Source: Aphelidium insulamus (taxonomy: Eukaryota > Aphelidiomycota > Aphelidea > Aphelidiaceae). Taken from it: a DNA stretch of 64,000 bases. The notes under the pieces were generated by a model. It saw only the letters and a list, made by a program, of their open reading frames with translations, was not told the DNA's origin and did no database searches. Where the stretch lies: assembly GCA_036784855.1 (NCBI GenBank), contig JAZDSV010000027.1, positions 63,501-127,500 of the forward strand, read 5' to 3'. The stretch's first letter is position 1. The number at the start of each line of letters is the position of its first letter. Of this stretch, positions 48,769-60,268 are shown one piece after another. Both the position numbers and the translations under genes were made by a program.

Positions 48769-49982
48769 CTACAAGTGTAACCACTTTTTCATTTGATCAT
48801 AAGCGACAAAGGCCACCGCATTGGCGGGAATAGTCTTCCAGTAGTTGATGCTCAGCCCGACAAAGAAGCCACGCATCCCCTCCGTGCGCCAGATGGACTG
48901 ACACGCGTGCCACGTATGTCGGTAAACTGGGACATTGCTCGCCACGCCCGCCAACTGCATCCTGTGCCGAATAGTGTCCAGCGGGTAGGCGATAGTCTGT
49001 CCCGCCAGTCCAGCGGCGCCCCCCACCGCCAAGTGCGCCCACACTGTCAGTTCGGCGGGCCTTGCTGGCGCTGTTGTATTTAATGCTGCGGGTGATGATG
49101 AAGGCGTTACTGCGCGCGGCACGGTTGCCCATGACGCCCACTCGTGGCGACATTTTTCCTTCAGTGTTTGGTAGGTGGTGAAGGCGACGCCGGCATACGG
49201 TACAATGCCCATCATGGTCGGCACGAATCCGTTGTAGAACCCGCGAACAGAGTAGCCGCCTTCAGTGTAGATTAGACGACACGTCCTCCACACCGTGCCA
49301 GGACGTAGCGGTGATGGACTGGTGTGCAGCTGGTAGGCCAGTCGGGATCGGACCACCTCCAACGGGTACGTGATCAGCACGGCGGTGTTGCCTTCAGAAA
49401 TTACTCACAAATTATCTCAGAACATATACAATTCTCGTACCGGCCAAGGAGCCAGCTAGAAAGTGTCGCAGCGGAGTGTTGTGCTCGTGCGTGGGTATTA
49501 GCAGCTGAGTGACAGCTTATTAATCGACAATTTTTATAGATATATACCTAGTATACATACGTACCATTTTCAGCTGCTCGTAGGCCATGAAGCGGATGGC
49601 GGCGGACGGAAAGATGCGTAGGAGCATCACAGAGTGTCCTTGGAACAGGCCAAACACGCCATGGGTGCTGTAGATGTCTCGCGCGGCGCGAAACACGCCC
49701 AGCTGCTGTCCTGTGTCATGATACGTGTGAGTAGGTGCAGAGTGGGTAGAGTAGGTAGAGTGAGAGAATATAATGACGGCACACGGATAGCGCACCGATG
49801 AAGTGATGGTAGCGCGGACTGCGGCCTTGGAATAGAATCTTGACGCGGTCCAGTGGCGCCGTGATAGATTTGGCGACGCAGCCAGCCACACCGCCGGCAA
49901 TCATTGAGCGCAGAAAGTAGTTGGCCGAGTGGTTGGCGGGGAATGGTGACGATACGGCGCCGCGTGTCTCTCCATTCTGCAT
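48769..49982 (-). CDS. mitochondrial CoA carrier (Leu5/SLC25A16-42 type)
   Basis: Exons 49982..49796, 49710..49565, 49504..49441 and 49391..48769; 339 aa. Three mitochondrial-carrier repeats, each with the P-x-[DE]-x-x-[KR] signature: APLDRVKILFQG, YPLEVVRSRLAYQ and YPLDTIRHRMQLAG. LLRIFPSAAIRFMAYEQLK and the SPRYHHFIG loop are typical of the Leu5/SLC25A16/SLC25A42 group that imports CoA (or exchanges it with adenosine phosphates) into the matrix. A Ser/Pro/Ala-rich loop between repeats 2 and 3 is longer than usual. ATG 49982 chosen; an upstream in-frame extension has no better start. Known yeast LEU5 loss lowers matrix CoA. Confidence 0.88.
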
Positions 49983-50185
49983 AGCTATTTCGCAATTGGG
50001 GCAAGTAGTGTTTGTCGACGTGTAACTCCTTTCCGTTGCACTGAAAGGTTCCGTGCAGCGCAATAATTGTATACCTATGTATACAAGCTGGGCCGTGTAT
50101 ATCACCTGAAAGAGTAAGAAAACGATAGGATGAGACAGATTTTGGTGCAAGATGGGCTATATATATTTAACCTGCATAAAAAAGC

Positions 50186-50259
50186 TGAGATAGGCAGGAC
50201 TCGAACCTGCAATCTCCTGATTCGTAGTCAGACGCCTTAGCCAATTAGGCCACAATCCC
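50186..50259 (-). tRNA. tRNA-Arg (ACG), copy 2
   Basis: Same sequence as the tRNA at 34472-34545 through the whole gene and a few flanking bases on each side; followed on the minus strand by a T run (50183-50178). Confidence 0.92.
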
Positions 50260-50591
50260 CAGCTGATGAGTGTTATCATGGAATATCTAAGATTAACACT
50301 GCTTTGTTTAAATTAGAACCACTCCACGCACAGGCAGAGGTCGAATCGGGATCATTGTCAATTTCAGTTCGAATCGGGTGTTGTAGGTTTCGAAGTCACG
50401 GCTCCGTCAGTCCTCATCCTTAATGTCGCCTGAGCCCCCGGGTGCCAATATGTGAGGATAAATTGGGCTCATGTACTTTCGTTTTGATCGCTTATCGTTG
50501 GTACCTACAACATCATGGAGAGCAAAAACAACAGCTGGCCATTCTGTATGCAGATATTTATTTCCATGTATGTAGGCAAGTATGATACACG
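50260..50591. other. intergenic region, no gene seen
   Basis: About 330 bp between tRNA-Arg and the 3' end of the CSTF2-like gene; no supported feature. Confidence 0.5.
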
Positions 50592-51821
50592 TCATCGCCG
50601 CATGACACCCGCACCAGCCGGCGGTGAGGCCAGTGCCGCGCCACCGCCTCCACCAGCCAGCTGTGCCTTGAGCGCCTGTACTTGCTGCTGCTGTGCGGGC
50701 GGCAGGGCCTTGACCTGCGCGTCTGTCATGTGCATGATCTGGATGAGTGCGTTGCGCTGTGCTTCCGGTAATCCGGCAAAACTTGGCGGCAGCATTGCGG
50801 CAGATTGTGATGGTGGTGGTGGCAGTGGTTTTGGAGGTTGCATTGTTGCGGGAGCTGGTGATGGCGGCATCATTCTCGGTTGCTGTTGTTGTAGCGATGG
50901 CTGTTGCATTGCCACGCCGCCCGGAGGTGGTCGGACAGTTTGATATGGCATCTGCTGTGGTGCTTGTTGTTGATGTAGAGCAACTGGCGGCATTACACCA
51001 GTCTGCACGCCCTGCTGCTGCAGTGCATTCTGCAGCACTTGCTACAAGTATTTCAATAATTATATACTTTACATACACGTTACATACACATGCACGAACC
51101 GTGACAATTTCTGGCCGTATGACCTTCATGATAATCATGGCCTGGAAGAGCGCGTAGCACAGTTGTGGATTCTGCGTCAGCAGTGACTTGGCCTGCTCCT
51201 GGCTGGTCTGCACCAGCAACTTCATCTGGGACAGCACATCAAATAGCTGGCTGGAAGACATGGACACCAGCAGCGCCGTGATAGCCTCCGCGGCCGTGTT
51301 GGTCTTGCCGGCCGGTGTCTGCTGCTGCTGTTGTTGCTGTGATTGCTATCCGCGTTATAGCGGTGATATGAAGCGAATATACAAGCATGGACACGTACAC
51401 CCCCAGATCCACCGCCACTAGCACCACCACCACTCGCGGCCACGCTGGCCTCGCTGTCGGCAAAGTCCACGCGGAGCCGGCGACCGCCAATCTCGTAGTT
51501 GTTGAGGTTCCGCACAGCCGAGCTGGCGGTCTCGGCGTCCGCGTACTCGCAGAAGCCATAGCCGCGACTGCGCCCAGTCTCCCGGTCCATCACCAGTCTA
51601 TCCACATAGATGAGTGGGATGGAGTGGCATACATAGTGACGGGTGATTACCGGAAGGACAGGACGGGACCGGCCTCACGGAATATCTCCACCAGCTGCTC
51701 CTCCGTCAAATCATATGAGCAGTTGCCAACTGCACAGTGACCACACAGGCACCCGGTTAGCAGAGGGAGACCAGGTGGGCACCCAACACGTACCGAATAC
51801 GATTTTACCGCGACTGCTCAT
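50592..51821 (-). CDS. cleavage stimulation factor 64-kDa subunit (CSTF2/Rna15)
   Basis: Exons 51821..51794, 51729..51651, 51597..51399, 51345..51100 and 51041..50592; 333 aa. N-terminal RRM (residues about 6-82): RNP2 IVFVGNCSYDL and RNP1 SRGYGFCEYAD, which bind GU-rich elements downstream of poly(A) sites. Hinge domain (about 120-190): QLFDVLSQMKLLVQTSQEQA and NPQLCYALFQAM, which binds CstF77 and symplekin. Gln/Pro/Met-rich linker, then the C-terminal three-helix domain (NALIQIMHMTDAQVKALPPA). Shorter than human CSTF2 (577), near yeast Rna15 (296). One intron uses donor GTTCGT, showing that this weak donor can be used. Confidence 0.92.
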
Positions 51822-52025
51822 TGCTACTGTAAATGACTTGCAATACAACTCTGATGTGGAGATCTGGAGATTGTAATAAGTTCAATTTTACTTCTTGTCT
51901 CGACAATTTTATTTCCGCAGAGATTATCAGGACCGATGATTGTGGAACCGGCGGGTGCTGCATAGCATGAGAAAGCCAGCATAGATGGCCTTGATTCGAA
52001 CACCATTTTTAACCTACGATTGTGA

Positions 52026-52562
52026 TCAAGCGTCATGAGTTACCGACGGGAACTGCCTAGCATTTGGAAACCAATCCAGTTCGCCAAACCTTGCCTTAAA
52101 TTCGATCACCATTTTGTCGACTCTCCGGCTTTCGGGTTCTGTTACTGAGACTGGCTTCCATCTTTCATATACATACTGAAATTCGGCTGAAAACTCCAGC
52201 GGGCATGCACAAGCAAGAATCATCAAATCATCTGGCGCCTCTGAATAACTTAACTGGGTAACCACTTCGGAGGGGAATGGAACTTTGGCCAACATTGCCC
52301 ACTCCAGCATTTGACACTTTTGCGATGAGATTGCGACTTGGAGGTCTTTAGTCTCAACGATCAATTGTGGACTGAACAGCAGTTCATAGCGATCGTTTTT
52401 TATCAGTCTGGAACGTGTCGCATCACTCAGTTGAACACCCTTCTTAACAGCAAGTTGCACAAAGTCCCATTTGCCCCACTCTGACGCAAGTTCAGCATCC
52501 TCCATTGACGGTGTAATGTGTTCAACCTTAAAGAGAAAAGAGATCAGCATGGTGATTGACAT
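52026..52562 (-). pseudogene. fragment of the secreted ankyrin-like family (F)
   Basis: One open frame of 178 aa. It matches the last 165 residues of the paralogue at 37285-38487 (VEHITPS, SDATRSRLIK, RYELLFSPQLIVE, KFKARFGELDWF-like end) and so the C-terminal part of gene A. Homology starts abruptly at TCTTTAAGGTTGAACAC. The 12 residues before it (MSITMLISFLFK) are hydrophobic but unrelated to the family signal exon. Most likely a 5'-truncated copy; a short exported protein is possible. Confidence 0.7.
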
Positions 52563-52836
52563 CGTCGCCGTAACCAGTGCGTTTATAGCGATTTCCTTTT
52601 GATTTGCAATAATAAGTGCGTTAAGCGTGCGTGCATCAATTCGATAACCATATGCAATAGCAGCGCGTACTGCTTTTCTGCGCGCTTTAGTTACACGTGT
52701 GCAAGAAAGTCTCCACTATGACAAGTCTGATTGCCGCATTATACTCGCCACTGCAAAGCACAACTGCAAAGTGGCCAATCACGTCGCGTTAACCACGCGC
52801 CCATCTGGAATCTGCATTCGTTACCTTTACGCGTTG

Positions 52837-54861
52837 ATGACTGTCGTGGTATTCTCGCTGCTCTTTGCCGTTGCCACCGCCATGCCAGCTATGGATGGCA
52901 TGGCTGGCATTAGTGATACTTTGATCACATTTCTGTGCCCAGGTGGCCACGCGATCACCAGCGACCGCCACACGGTGATGCAGCTGCCAGATGCCGCGTG
53001 GAAAAAGCTCGTGTCCGCTGATCTAGAAAGAGACCCCCTATTAGGTGAGTATGAGGTGCAAGCGGATAAGTGCGAGATGCTGCAATATGCACTGGACGTG
53101 TACCGGCGTGGCGTGTTTCCGCGGCTTTACGATGAAGTCGCAGGTGATATCAACATCGAACATGGTGCTGGCGATTTGTTCGATACAGATTCCTACGGCT
53201 CAGCTGATATCGACAGCAATCACGCTGCTGACCACGAGTTCGAAACCGATGATGTCACGCAGACTACGGATGATAATGGGGCTGTGGTGGATGCAGATAA
53301 GCAGGATCCGGACGCAAAGTTTTGGCGCAAGTGGGATGAACTCGGCCTTCCGCTTCCCTTCTCGTCACTTACTTATGCTGCCAAGCGTGGCTGGGTCAGG
53401 GCGGCGGAAATTCTGCTCAAGCGTGGCGCACATGTGCATCGGAAAGATTTGCAGCGCAACAATGCGCTCCATTCTGCGGAGCGACAGCGACGTCAAGAAA
53501 TGGTCCAGTTGTTAAAAGACCATGGTGCCATGAATGGAATGTTTACAGGTTCGATAAACATTCATTTTCGCTCACGTAGCTATCACTGGCGCACACTTGC
53601 CGGCTATCCCGACTTTGCTTCGCCCGCGAGGAATGGCCTTGAAATGATTCCGTACACTGACGACGAGCTAGACCCAAATTTCGAGCTGCCTCCAGAGTAT
53701 GCCGACGATGACGAGTATCAATATTTTGATCGACGTTACATCTTATTGTTCCGGGCGGCAGCCGAAGGGCGTGCGATGGCAATTCTACAACTCATTCAAA
53801 AGTACTCTGTGTCGCTCACTCTGCGTACAATGTCTGGCAGAACCGCGCTGCATGTTGCCGCCGGTAACGGCCATGTCGATGCTATCAATGTACTTTTGGC
53901 AAATGGTGCAGATCCGTATGCCAGAGTAGTTGAGGTGCATCATAGACGATATGCTGCACAAAATGTTTGCCTCGATGAGGTGCCTCTGCATGCCGCCATC
54001 GAGGCTGGTCACACTGCGGCAGCTGGTGCACTCATTGATGGAATGGATCAATTTGAATTCCATCGACAAGACAGTGCTGAATCGTCGCCAGCGTATCTGG
54101 CAGCGCTTCATGGAAATATTCCCGTGCTAAGGTTGCTGGTGGACCGTGGGTACAGCGTGAATGAACATCGTTACATGGAGCCTCCCATTTATGGTGCTGT
54201 TCGCAGCGGTAAGATTCCTACAGTCGAGTTATTGGAGTCTGTTCTCAGAAAGGAACGTCAATATATCTTCTGGCCTGCTCTGGTTGTTCATGCCATCAAA
54301 ACCTCGTCGGACGAAGATATGGCTATTTTCTTGATTGAGCGCGCTGAATCGTACAAGCGTGAAGTGCAGCTTATCGAATACTTGAGGGAAAAGCCATGCG
54401 TGCTTCACAAAACAATTGCTAATGGATGGACTCGTGTGGCCTTCCAGTTACTCGCGTTTGGAGTTGACGCCAAGCAAGAATGTTTGAATGTCGAGCTATT
54501 TGGCCGATATACTCTGCGCGGACTCACTCCGCTCTATTTTGCCATTGAAGGTGGGAATGTTGAGTTGGTGCGCGTGCTGGCGCAAGACTACAATGCCGAT
54601 ATTCGAAATGTGGATGGCATGGGCTTGTCAGCGCTATATTATGCAATGATTGAACGCAATGTGCAATTGACGGAATACTTCCTGGACATGGGTGCCGATA
54701 TCAATGACATTGGCCGAGGGAGAACGGCTATAGAATTTGCGGAATCAACTGATCGTGAAACTATTGTCAACTTGCTGTATCGCCGCTATCCTGAACTGCG
54801 GTGGAGAAAATTGGCAGCGATAGTATTGACCTTGACTTCGTGTTGCAGTAGCGCTGATTAA
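52837..54861 (+). CDS. secreted ankyrin-repeat protein D
   Basis: Single exon, 674 aa. ATG 52837 is the first in-frame ATG and starts a signal peptide (MTVVVFSLLFAVATAMPA). An acidic linker (about residues 120-180) is followed by classical ankyrin repeats: ALHSAERQRRQEMVQLLKDHG, RTALHVAAGNGHVDAINVLL (about 385-405), PLHAAIEAGHTAAAGALIDG, SPAYLAALHGNIPVLRLLVD, TPLYFAIEGGNVELVRVLA and SALYYAMIERNVQLTEYFLD. Ends with a short hydrophobic segment (LAAIVLTLTSCCSSAD) that could be a weak GPI/tail signal. It differs from A and C in having canonical TALH repeats and no intron after the signal. Exported by prediction; role unknown. Confidence 0.75.
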   Translation: MTVVVFSLLFAVATAMPAMDGMAGISDTLITFLCPGGHAITSDRHTVMQLPDAAWKKLVSADLERDPLLGEYEVQADKCEMLQYALDVYRRGVFPRLYDEVAGDINIEHGAGDLFDTDSYGSADIDSNHAADHEFETDDVTQTTDDNGAVVDADKQDPDAKFWRKWDELGLPLPFSSLTYAAKRGWVRAAEILLKRGAHVHRKDLQRNNALHSAERQRRQEMVQLLKDHGAMNGMFTGSINIHFRSRSYHWRTLAGYPDFASPARNGLEMIPYTDDELDPNFELPPEYADDDEYQYFDRRYILLFRAAAEGRAMAILQLIQKYSVSLTLRTMSGRTALHVAAGNGHVDAINVLLANGADPYARVVEVHHRRYAAQNVCLDEVPLHAAIEAGHTAAAGALIDGMDQFEFHRQDSAESSPAYLAALHGNIPVLRLLVDRGYSVNEHRYMEPPIYGAVRSGKIPTVELLESVLRKERQYIFWPALVVHAIKTSSDEDMAIFLIERAESYKREVQLIEYLREKPCVLHKTIANGWTRVAFQLLAFGVDAKQECLNVELFGRYTLRGLTPLYFAIEGGNVELVRVLAQDYNADIRNVDGMGLSALYYAMIERNVQLTEYFLDMGADINDIGRGRTAIEFAESTDRETIVNLLYRRYPELRWRKLAAIVLTLTSCCSSAD

Positions 54862-54944
54862 AAAGTATTGAACTATATGAAATGTGGCAAAGTTAAATAG
54901 TATTATTGAAAGAAGTGTGTAAAGAGTTGCGAAGCGGCCATTAT

Positions 54945-55605
54945 CTACAAGATTAAGATTAAAAAGGTTGAGTATGTAAATGCACATACAGTCCGACGGT
55001 GGCGGTCCAGCAGTTGATGACAGCGGTGTCGTAGCCGCGTCACCTCCTCTCGTTGTCGCAGCGCTTCCGCGCTCTGCTTCTGCACGTCGTGCATCGGCGT
55101 ATCTACATATTACATATTGATTATGCAACACTTACAAATACAATACATTGGCCACCAACCTATGGGCGGCAGGTCCATGAACGGGGCCAGCTCCGAGCAT
55201 TGCTGCAGCAGGTCGCGACACAGCGCCATCTGGTCCTGAGACGCCAGACACAGCTGTGCCTTCACCGCGGCCACGGCACCCAGGTCGGCGTGCAGCGCGG
55301 AATCCAGCAGCGCCACTTCACCATGCGGAAAAACCTTCTCCACTACGAGTATTGGACTTGATATGGCGCACTCCGGCGGTGCATGTAGTATGCACGTACA
55401 TACACTTGCGAAAGAATCGGGCCAGCTCGCGGTTCTCGTTCAGCACGCGTTGCAACTGCTCCTCAATGCGCCGGCACTGCGGTATCAATGCGTCACTGCC
55501 ACCTCTGTGGAAGGTTGTGGAGGGGTCGGCGGCATCAGTAGTGGCTGGCAGCACACGCCGCTCGAGCCGTGCAATGCGCTCGTCAAGCGCGCGCAGTGAT
55601 TCCAT
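54945..55605 (-). CDS. dynactin subunit 3 (p24)-like
   Basis: Exons 55605..55406, 55356..55160 and 55102..54945; 184 aa, close to human DCTN3 (186). Mostly helical: MESLRALDERIARLERRVL at the N-terminus, RRIEEQLQRVLNENRELARF, then ALHADLGAVAAVKAQLCLAS and CSELAPFMDLPP, and a C-terminal helix EALRQREEVTRLRHRCHQLL. Helix order and the PFMD segment fit p24, which stabilises the dynactin shoulder. Sequence identity to this fast-evolving family is low, so the call rests on pattern and length. The last residues (CAFTYSTFLILIL) may be intronic if a further donor (GTATGT after RHRRT) is used. Confidence 0.65.
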
Positions 55606-56044
55606 GATTGCTTGTGTGCATTGTTGCCTGTTGCAGCATTCACCCCACAGTTAATGGGCTTTTCACTGCCAAATATCTGTATTCTGCCTATTATGCCATG
55701 GAATAAATATTAATACATAACAGTGATTCCATTATCGTGCACATCTGTGTTTGGGTGTGTGTGTGTAACCGTCAGGGACGCGCAGGCATTCCTGAAGAAC
55801 ATTGCGTGGAATATGAGGTAATCAATCGGCAGCCAATCCGCTGCCAGTGGCAATCTACATACATATAATTCTTCATCAACACCGCCACCACCACCACCAC
55901 CACCACTACATCTGTCTCTTCTCGTGTACATTGTGTAATTGTAATTATTGTAGGCAATAGTTGGCAGTTGGCAGTTGGCAGTTGTTGTTGTTGTATAGAC
56001 ACTCTGACACTCCAACAGACAGACAGACAGACAGACACACAGCC
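55606..56044. other. divergent promoter region with simple repeats
   Basis: Between dynactin p24 and the first GH26-like gene. Holds (GGT)n/(CAC)n near 55885-55910 and, just before the ATG, tandem TTGGCAG and CAGA units. No gene seen. Confidence 0.5.
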
Positions 56045-57406
56045 ATGTTGTTACTGTTATGCGCCACGCTTGTACTTGGCACTGTTTCCGCGCAGCAACT
56101 CGGCTTCGGCTTCTATGACGGCGACCAGTTGAATTCGGCGGCGTATTCGGCGCGTCTGGGACACCTTCCCGCCGCAAAGATGGGCTACTTCTCCATTGGC
56201 GCGGACGGTTTCGCGGCGCCTGATGATGTGCGCGCGTTCACCTCGGCGATCATGGCCGACTTTGCCAGTGGCACCACCGCGCCCGTCTACCTGCTGGAGC
56301 CGAGTGGCGGTCTGGCCACCTGCACCGATGCCGCCATCGCCAAGATTGTGGCGCTGTTGGTGGCCGAGTGTGTGCGCAGCGGTCGCGACATCTACGTCCG
56401 GTTCGCGCCCGAGATGAATGCGCCGTGGAATGCGTGGGGCGCCGAGCAAAATCCAGTGGGCTACGTGGACGCGTTCCGACGCATGGCCACCGCGCTCTAC
56501 TCGGCGGCCAGTGCGGCCGGGGTGCGTCAGCGCGTGTTCAACTTGTGGACACCCAACCTGCACTACTCGGGCATGCTGTTCAACTATGCTGCGTTTTTCC
56601 CCGGCGCCGACTACATGGACATGGTGGGCTTGTCGTGCTACGCTCCCCAGCTGAGCACCGTCATGCCGTCGGGTGTCATTGCCGCTAGTAACCTGGTCAA
56701 CCGAGTGGCTAATGGGCAGGGTGGCAACTTTTACGCCACTTACAGCGCCGCGCTGAACAAGCCAATGTTTCTGGAGACGGGTGCCGCGGTGCCAGTGGAC
56801 ACTGCCGCGACCCTGGCAGAGTCGTACAAACTGTCCTGGGCCGCTCAGGTGTACGGCGCCAACACACTGAAGACATGGCCGCTGTACAGCATGGCCGTGT
56901 GGCTCGAGACCACGGAAGGTACTCGGACGTTCAGCGTGCTGCAGACCACATCGATGGCGGCCAAGTTTGTCGCGCTGCTGCCGGCCACTGGTATTCGCTA
57001 TGGCGGTGACTTGCCGCCGCCAGTGCAGTCATTATCTGTCAGCGGCTCGGCCACGACATCAGTTTTTGCATCGTCATCGTCTTCCGTGCCCGCGTTCACT
57101 TACACCCCCACCACCACAGCCACTGCTAGCAGCAGTATTGGCACCTCAGTGATTTCAACTAGTGGTGTAGTTTCTCCGACACCCGTATCTAGCACGTCGA
57201 TCGCCTCGACAAATTCATCGCCTTCAACCGTTGTATCTCCAACTATCACCTCTGTCACGCCTAATTCGTCCTCTGTTCTGTACACAACTCCCCCATCTGG
57301 CACCGCCACCGTGTCACTCACTACATCAATCGCACCCACGGGAACCAGTATCCCATCGAAACCGCCTAAAAAGTGTCGACGTCGCCGACGCCGCCAGCAG
57401 CAGTAG
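56045..57406 (+). CDS. GH26-like glycoside hydrolase 1, secreted
   Basis: Single exon, 453 aa. Signal peptide MLLLLCATLVLGTVSAQ. The GH26 acid/base region reads IYVRFAPEMNAPWNAWG (Glu about 123); the likely nucleophile is Glu in KPMFLETGAA. Other fold landmarks: FNLWTPN and DMVGLSCYAP. GH26 enzymes are mostly beta-mannanases; substrate here cannot be fixed. The C-terminal 100 residues are a Ser/Thr/Pro-rich, probably O-glycosylated stalk ending in a basic tail (KKCRRRRRRQQQ), not a GPI signal. Unlike its three tandem paralogues it lacks the intron after the EMN motif. Confidence 0.8.
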   Translation: MLLLLCATLVLGTVSAQQLGFGFYDGDQLNSAAYSARLGHLPAAKMGYFSIGADGFAAPDDVRAFTSAIMADFASGTTAPVYLLEPSGGLATCTDAAIAKIVALLVAECVRSGRDIYVRFAPEMNAPWNAWGAEQNPVGYVDAFRRMATALYSAASAAGVRQRVFNLWTPNLHYSGMLFNYAAFFPGADYMDMVGLSCYAPQLSTVMPSGVIAASNLVNRVANGQGGNFYATYSAALNKPMFLETGAAVPVDTAATLAESYKLSWAAQVYGANTLKTWPLYSMAVWLETTEGTRTFSVLQTTSMAAKFVALLPATGIRYGGDLPPPVQSLSVSGSATTSVFASSSSSVPAFTYTPTTTATASSSIGTSVISTSGVVSPTPVSSTSIASTNSSPSTVVSPTITSVTPNSSSVLYTTPPSGTATVSLTTSIAPTGTSIPSKPPKKCRRRRRRQQQ

Positions 57407-57803
57407 CATTAGCAATTAATGCAATGTACAAGTATCACTCTGCAATGTCCATAAAGCATGTATAATCAACTCTTATAATGTAGTTACAGCAATACGAACC
57501 GCTAATAATTACAATAATTACAACGACAACGACAACGGCGAGCAGCGCGCACATCGTGTGAAACACGTAGGGTCACGCGTGCGCCATTACACAGGCTGAA
57601 ACGGCGTCTGATTGGCTGGAATTGATACGACGGTGCCAGCACGTATTGTGAAACGCTGCCGATAAAAGGTTCGGGCTGCGACGGGCTGATGAGCGTTAAG
57701 TAACTCACTCGTCGATATAATCTTGTCATTATATCACTCTCGCAGTTAACGATACATCCGCATATCGACAGAACTGCACATTCACGGCAACATCCATCTA
57801 CAG
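57407..57803. other. intergenic/promoter region
   Basis: About 400 bp between GH26-like genes 1 and 2; CCGATAAAAGG near 57657 and GATATAATC near 57714 are possible TATA elements. AATAAA-like TATAATCAAC lies near 57461. No gene seen. Confidence 0.45.
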
Positions 57804-59640
57804 ATGCGCACTTTCGTCGTACTTACTGTTTCGGCCATTCTCGGCGCGCAGCAAGCAATCGCTGCTGACACGCCAGACTTTTACTTTGGAGTCCATATTT
57901 CCAAGGAGAAAGACACGGGTAAAGATGTGTCGGGTCAGTATGTGGAACGACTTGGCCATACACCGGCAATGATAATGGAGTTTGCCAAAATCAATGCCGG
58001 AGGGTTTATCAACGCGCCCGACGACCCGAATCCATTTTGGCCGATGGGATTCTTCAACGACGTCAAGGACAACAGGCCAAATGCTGTTCCGGTACTTACT
58101 CTGGAGCCTATGGAAGGATTGGATGTCATGACCCAGGATTCGTACAAAACAATCGCAGAGGCAATCGCCGAATACCCTGGCCAGACGATTATTCGGTTTG
58201 CGCACGAGTGCAATGGTTAGTCTTTACAAGTTTATTTGTGTCCCTGTGTCTCATACCACGTATGCAGGTGACTGGTATCCGTGGTCTACCTCCCCGCCCG
58301 AAACGTATGTCCAGCATTTCATATGGATGTCGCAGGCGCTAAAGAACTCGAAGGCGAATTCTCAAATCATGTGGTCACCCAACATCGAGTCGAGCACAAT
58401 GAAGTATACTTATGAACAAGTGTGGCCGGGTCCGGATAATGTCGATCTAATCGGCATAAGCTTCTACAGCAAAAATATTCACGATTCCGACACCATGGCT
58501 GACTATCTAGGCCAGCTCACCGGGAAGGTGTCCGACATAGAAGGCGGCGGTACCAATTTCTATGCCGACTACATTGTCAAGTACCAGAAACCCTTCATTC
58601 TGTCCGAGACTTCGGCCGCTACTCGAGACATGTCACCAGAGGACGAACTCAAGTGGAAGATGGACTGGCTTAATCAACTTTACTCCGCGGAAACCATATC
58701 GCAGTTGGGTCCCTACTATAAGGGTGTGCTGTGGTTTGAAGCGGACAAGGTGGACGAAGACACTGGCGTACTTTTGCACTACGGCCTGATGAATCGTGAA
58801 GAGCTGTGGGAGAAATTCGCTGGCTACTTCAATGGACTCCCGTTTCTAAAGTTTGCTGAGGACTTGGGTGATAAAGGCTTGCAATTGACTCCGGGTGGCG
58901 CTTCGTCACCGCCTCCGCCGTCAGATAATGGTGATGACATTAACGGTGCCGCGCCTGAGCCACAAGGCAACGGTGAGAATGGCGGCAATGATGGCACTGT
59001 CGACGATGGTGGGAATGATGATAATGCTGACAACGGTGGGATTGATGACAATGCCGACAATGGCAGTGGTAATGGCGATAATGGCGGCGATGGTAGCCAT
59101 GCCAATAATGGTGATGGGGAGCATGATGGAGAAAACGGCGGTAAACCCAGTGGCGGAAATGGGGATGGCGGCAACAAGCAGCAAGGAGCCGGCGGAGATG
59201 GTGGTTCAACACTGTCCACTATTTCAGGACACATTGGTGGCGGCCACGCGCCGATCGGCACCAATGGCGGTCAATCTGTTAAAGTACCCGCCCCGGCTCC
59301 TGTCGCCGCCGAGCCAGAAGTTGAAGCCGCCACAATCGATCCGCCACCTCAAGTTCAACAACAGGTGCAGGCAGCAGCGCCATCGCAAACCACGCCTGTA
59401 CTACCGCCAGCGCCGGCACCACCAGTGGCACAGCCAGCGACACCGACACCGCCGCCGCCGCCGCCATCACCGACTGATCCCAATGGTACATTGTTGGATC
59501 CGCAGGGTCAGGCGCCCGGCAGTAGTTCCAATCCGTACTTGATGTACAGTGACGCCAGCTCCTGCCGACCAGATAGTCATGCGGCTTCCATGGTACTGCT
59601 GGTTGCAGCGCTATCTTCTCTGTTGCTTTGGTCAGCTTAA
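57804..59640 (+). CDS. GH26-like glycoside hydrolase 2, probably GPI-anchored
   Basis: Exons 57804..58215 and 58268..59640; 594 aa. Signal peptide within MRTFVVLTVSAILGAQQAIA. Acid/base motif IIRFAHECNGDWYPW (Glu 135), with Cys where paralogues have Met; nucleophile candidate in PFILSETSAA. Catalytic part ends about residue 350. Then comes a long Gly/Asn/Asp-rich repeat linker, a Pro-rich segment (PPPPPPSPTDPNG), and a C-terminal GPI-type signal: small residues, then HAASMVLLVAALSSLLLWSA. So an enzyme held at the cell surface. The phase-1 intron splits the Gly after the E-C-N motif, the same site as in paralogues 3 and 4. Confidence 0.85.
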
Positions 59641-60268
59641 ATCTGCATAATTTGAATAAACTGCTGATACATACATTTGCAAGGTTGTCTGGTTCTCTGT
59701 TCAGCTCGAGTCTGAGTCATGGATCGTAATACATCACGGTTATTTTCCGATGAGTTAGGCCGACTCTCTACTATTTGCAACGGCTACGGCGCTAGCTGGG
59801 CGGCAGTATTCGAGAAGATAAATAAGTGCATATTAAATTCGATTTATCTGCAATATTTTTAAATGATGATCTGTAGCAGCAGTTTAGCTACACTTTGCAA
59901 TTAAAGCCAAGTGGTCAAGCTTGGCCGCTTTGTAAGCGCTCATTCACCAAACGCTTTTCTGGCAAACACCGCGTCAAGACACTACTCAAGTGCCCATCAG
60001 AAATGCGCTTCGTGCACAAAATACTAGTTTTAATCAATGACAGTTGCGCTGCTATTCCGTCCTACTGCCAGGCAGCCAATCGATCCAACAGCCAATCAAA
60101 GCAACCGAGCACAAGCGATGCTCCGATTGGCCGATGAAGCGATTGTGTTACATAATATTGAAAGCAATAAATTTTGTGGAAATCCGACAGCATTCACAAA
60201 TTCGCTGTAATCGACGAGCACACATATATATATATATATATATATTGTATTAATATATATATGCCCAG
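59641..60268. other. intergenic region, AT-rich end
   Basis: About 630 bp. A (TA)n tract runs through 60223-60262 directly before the start of GH26-like gene 3. CCAATC elements at 60077, 60092 and 60124. No gene seen. Confidence 0.5.
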
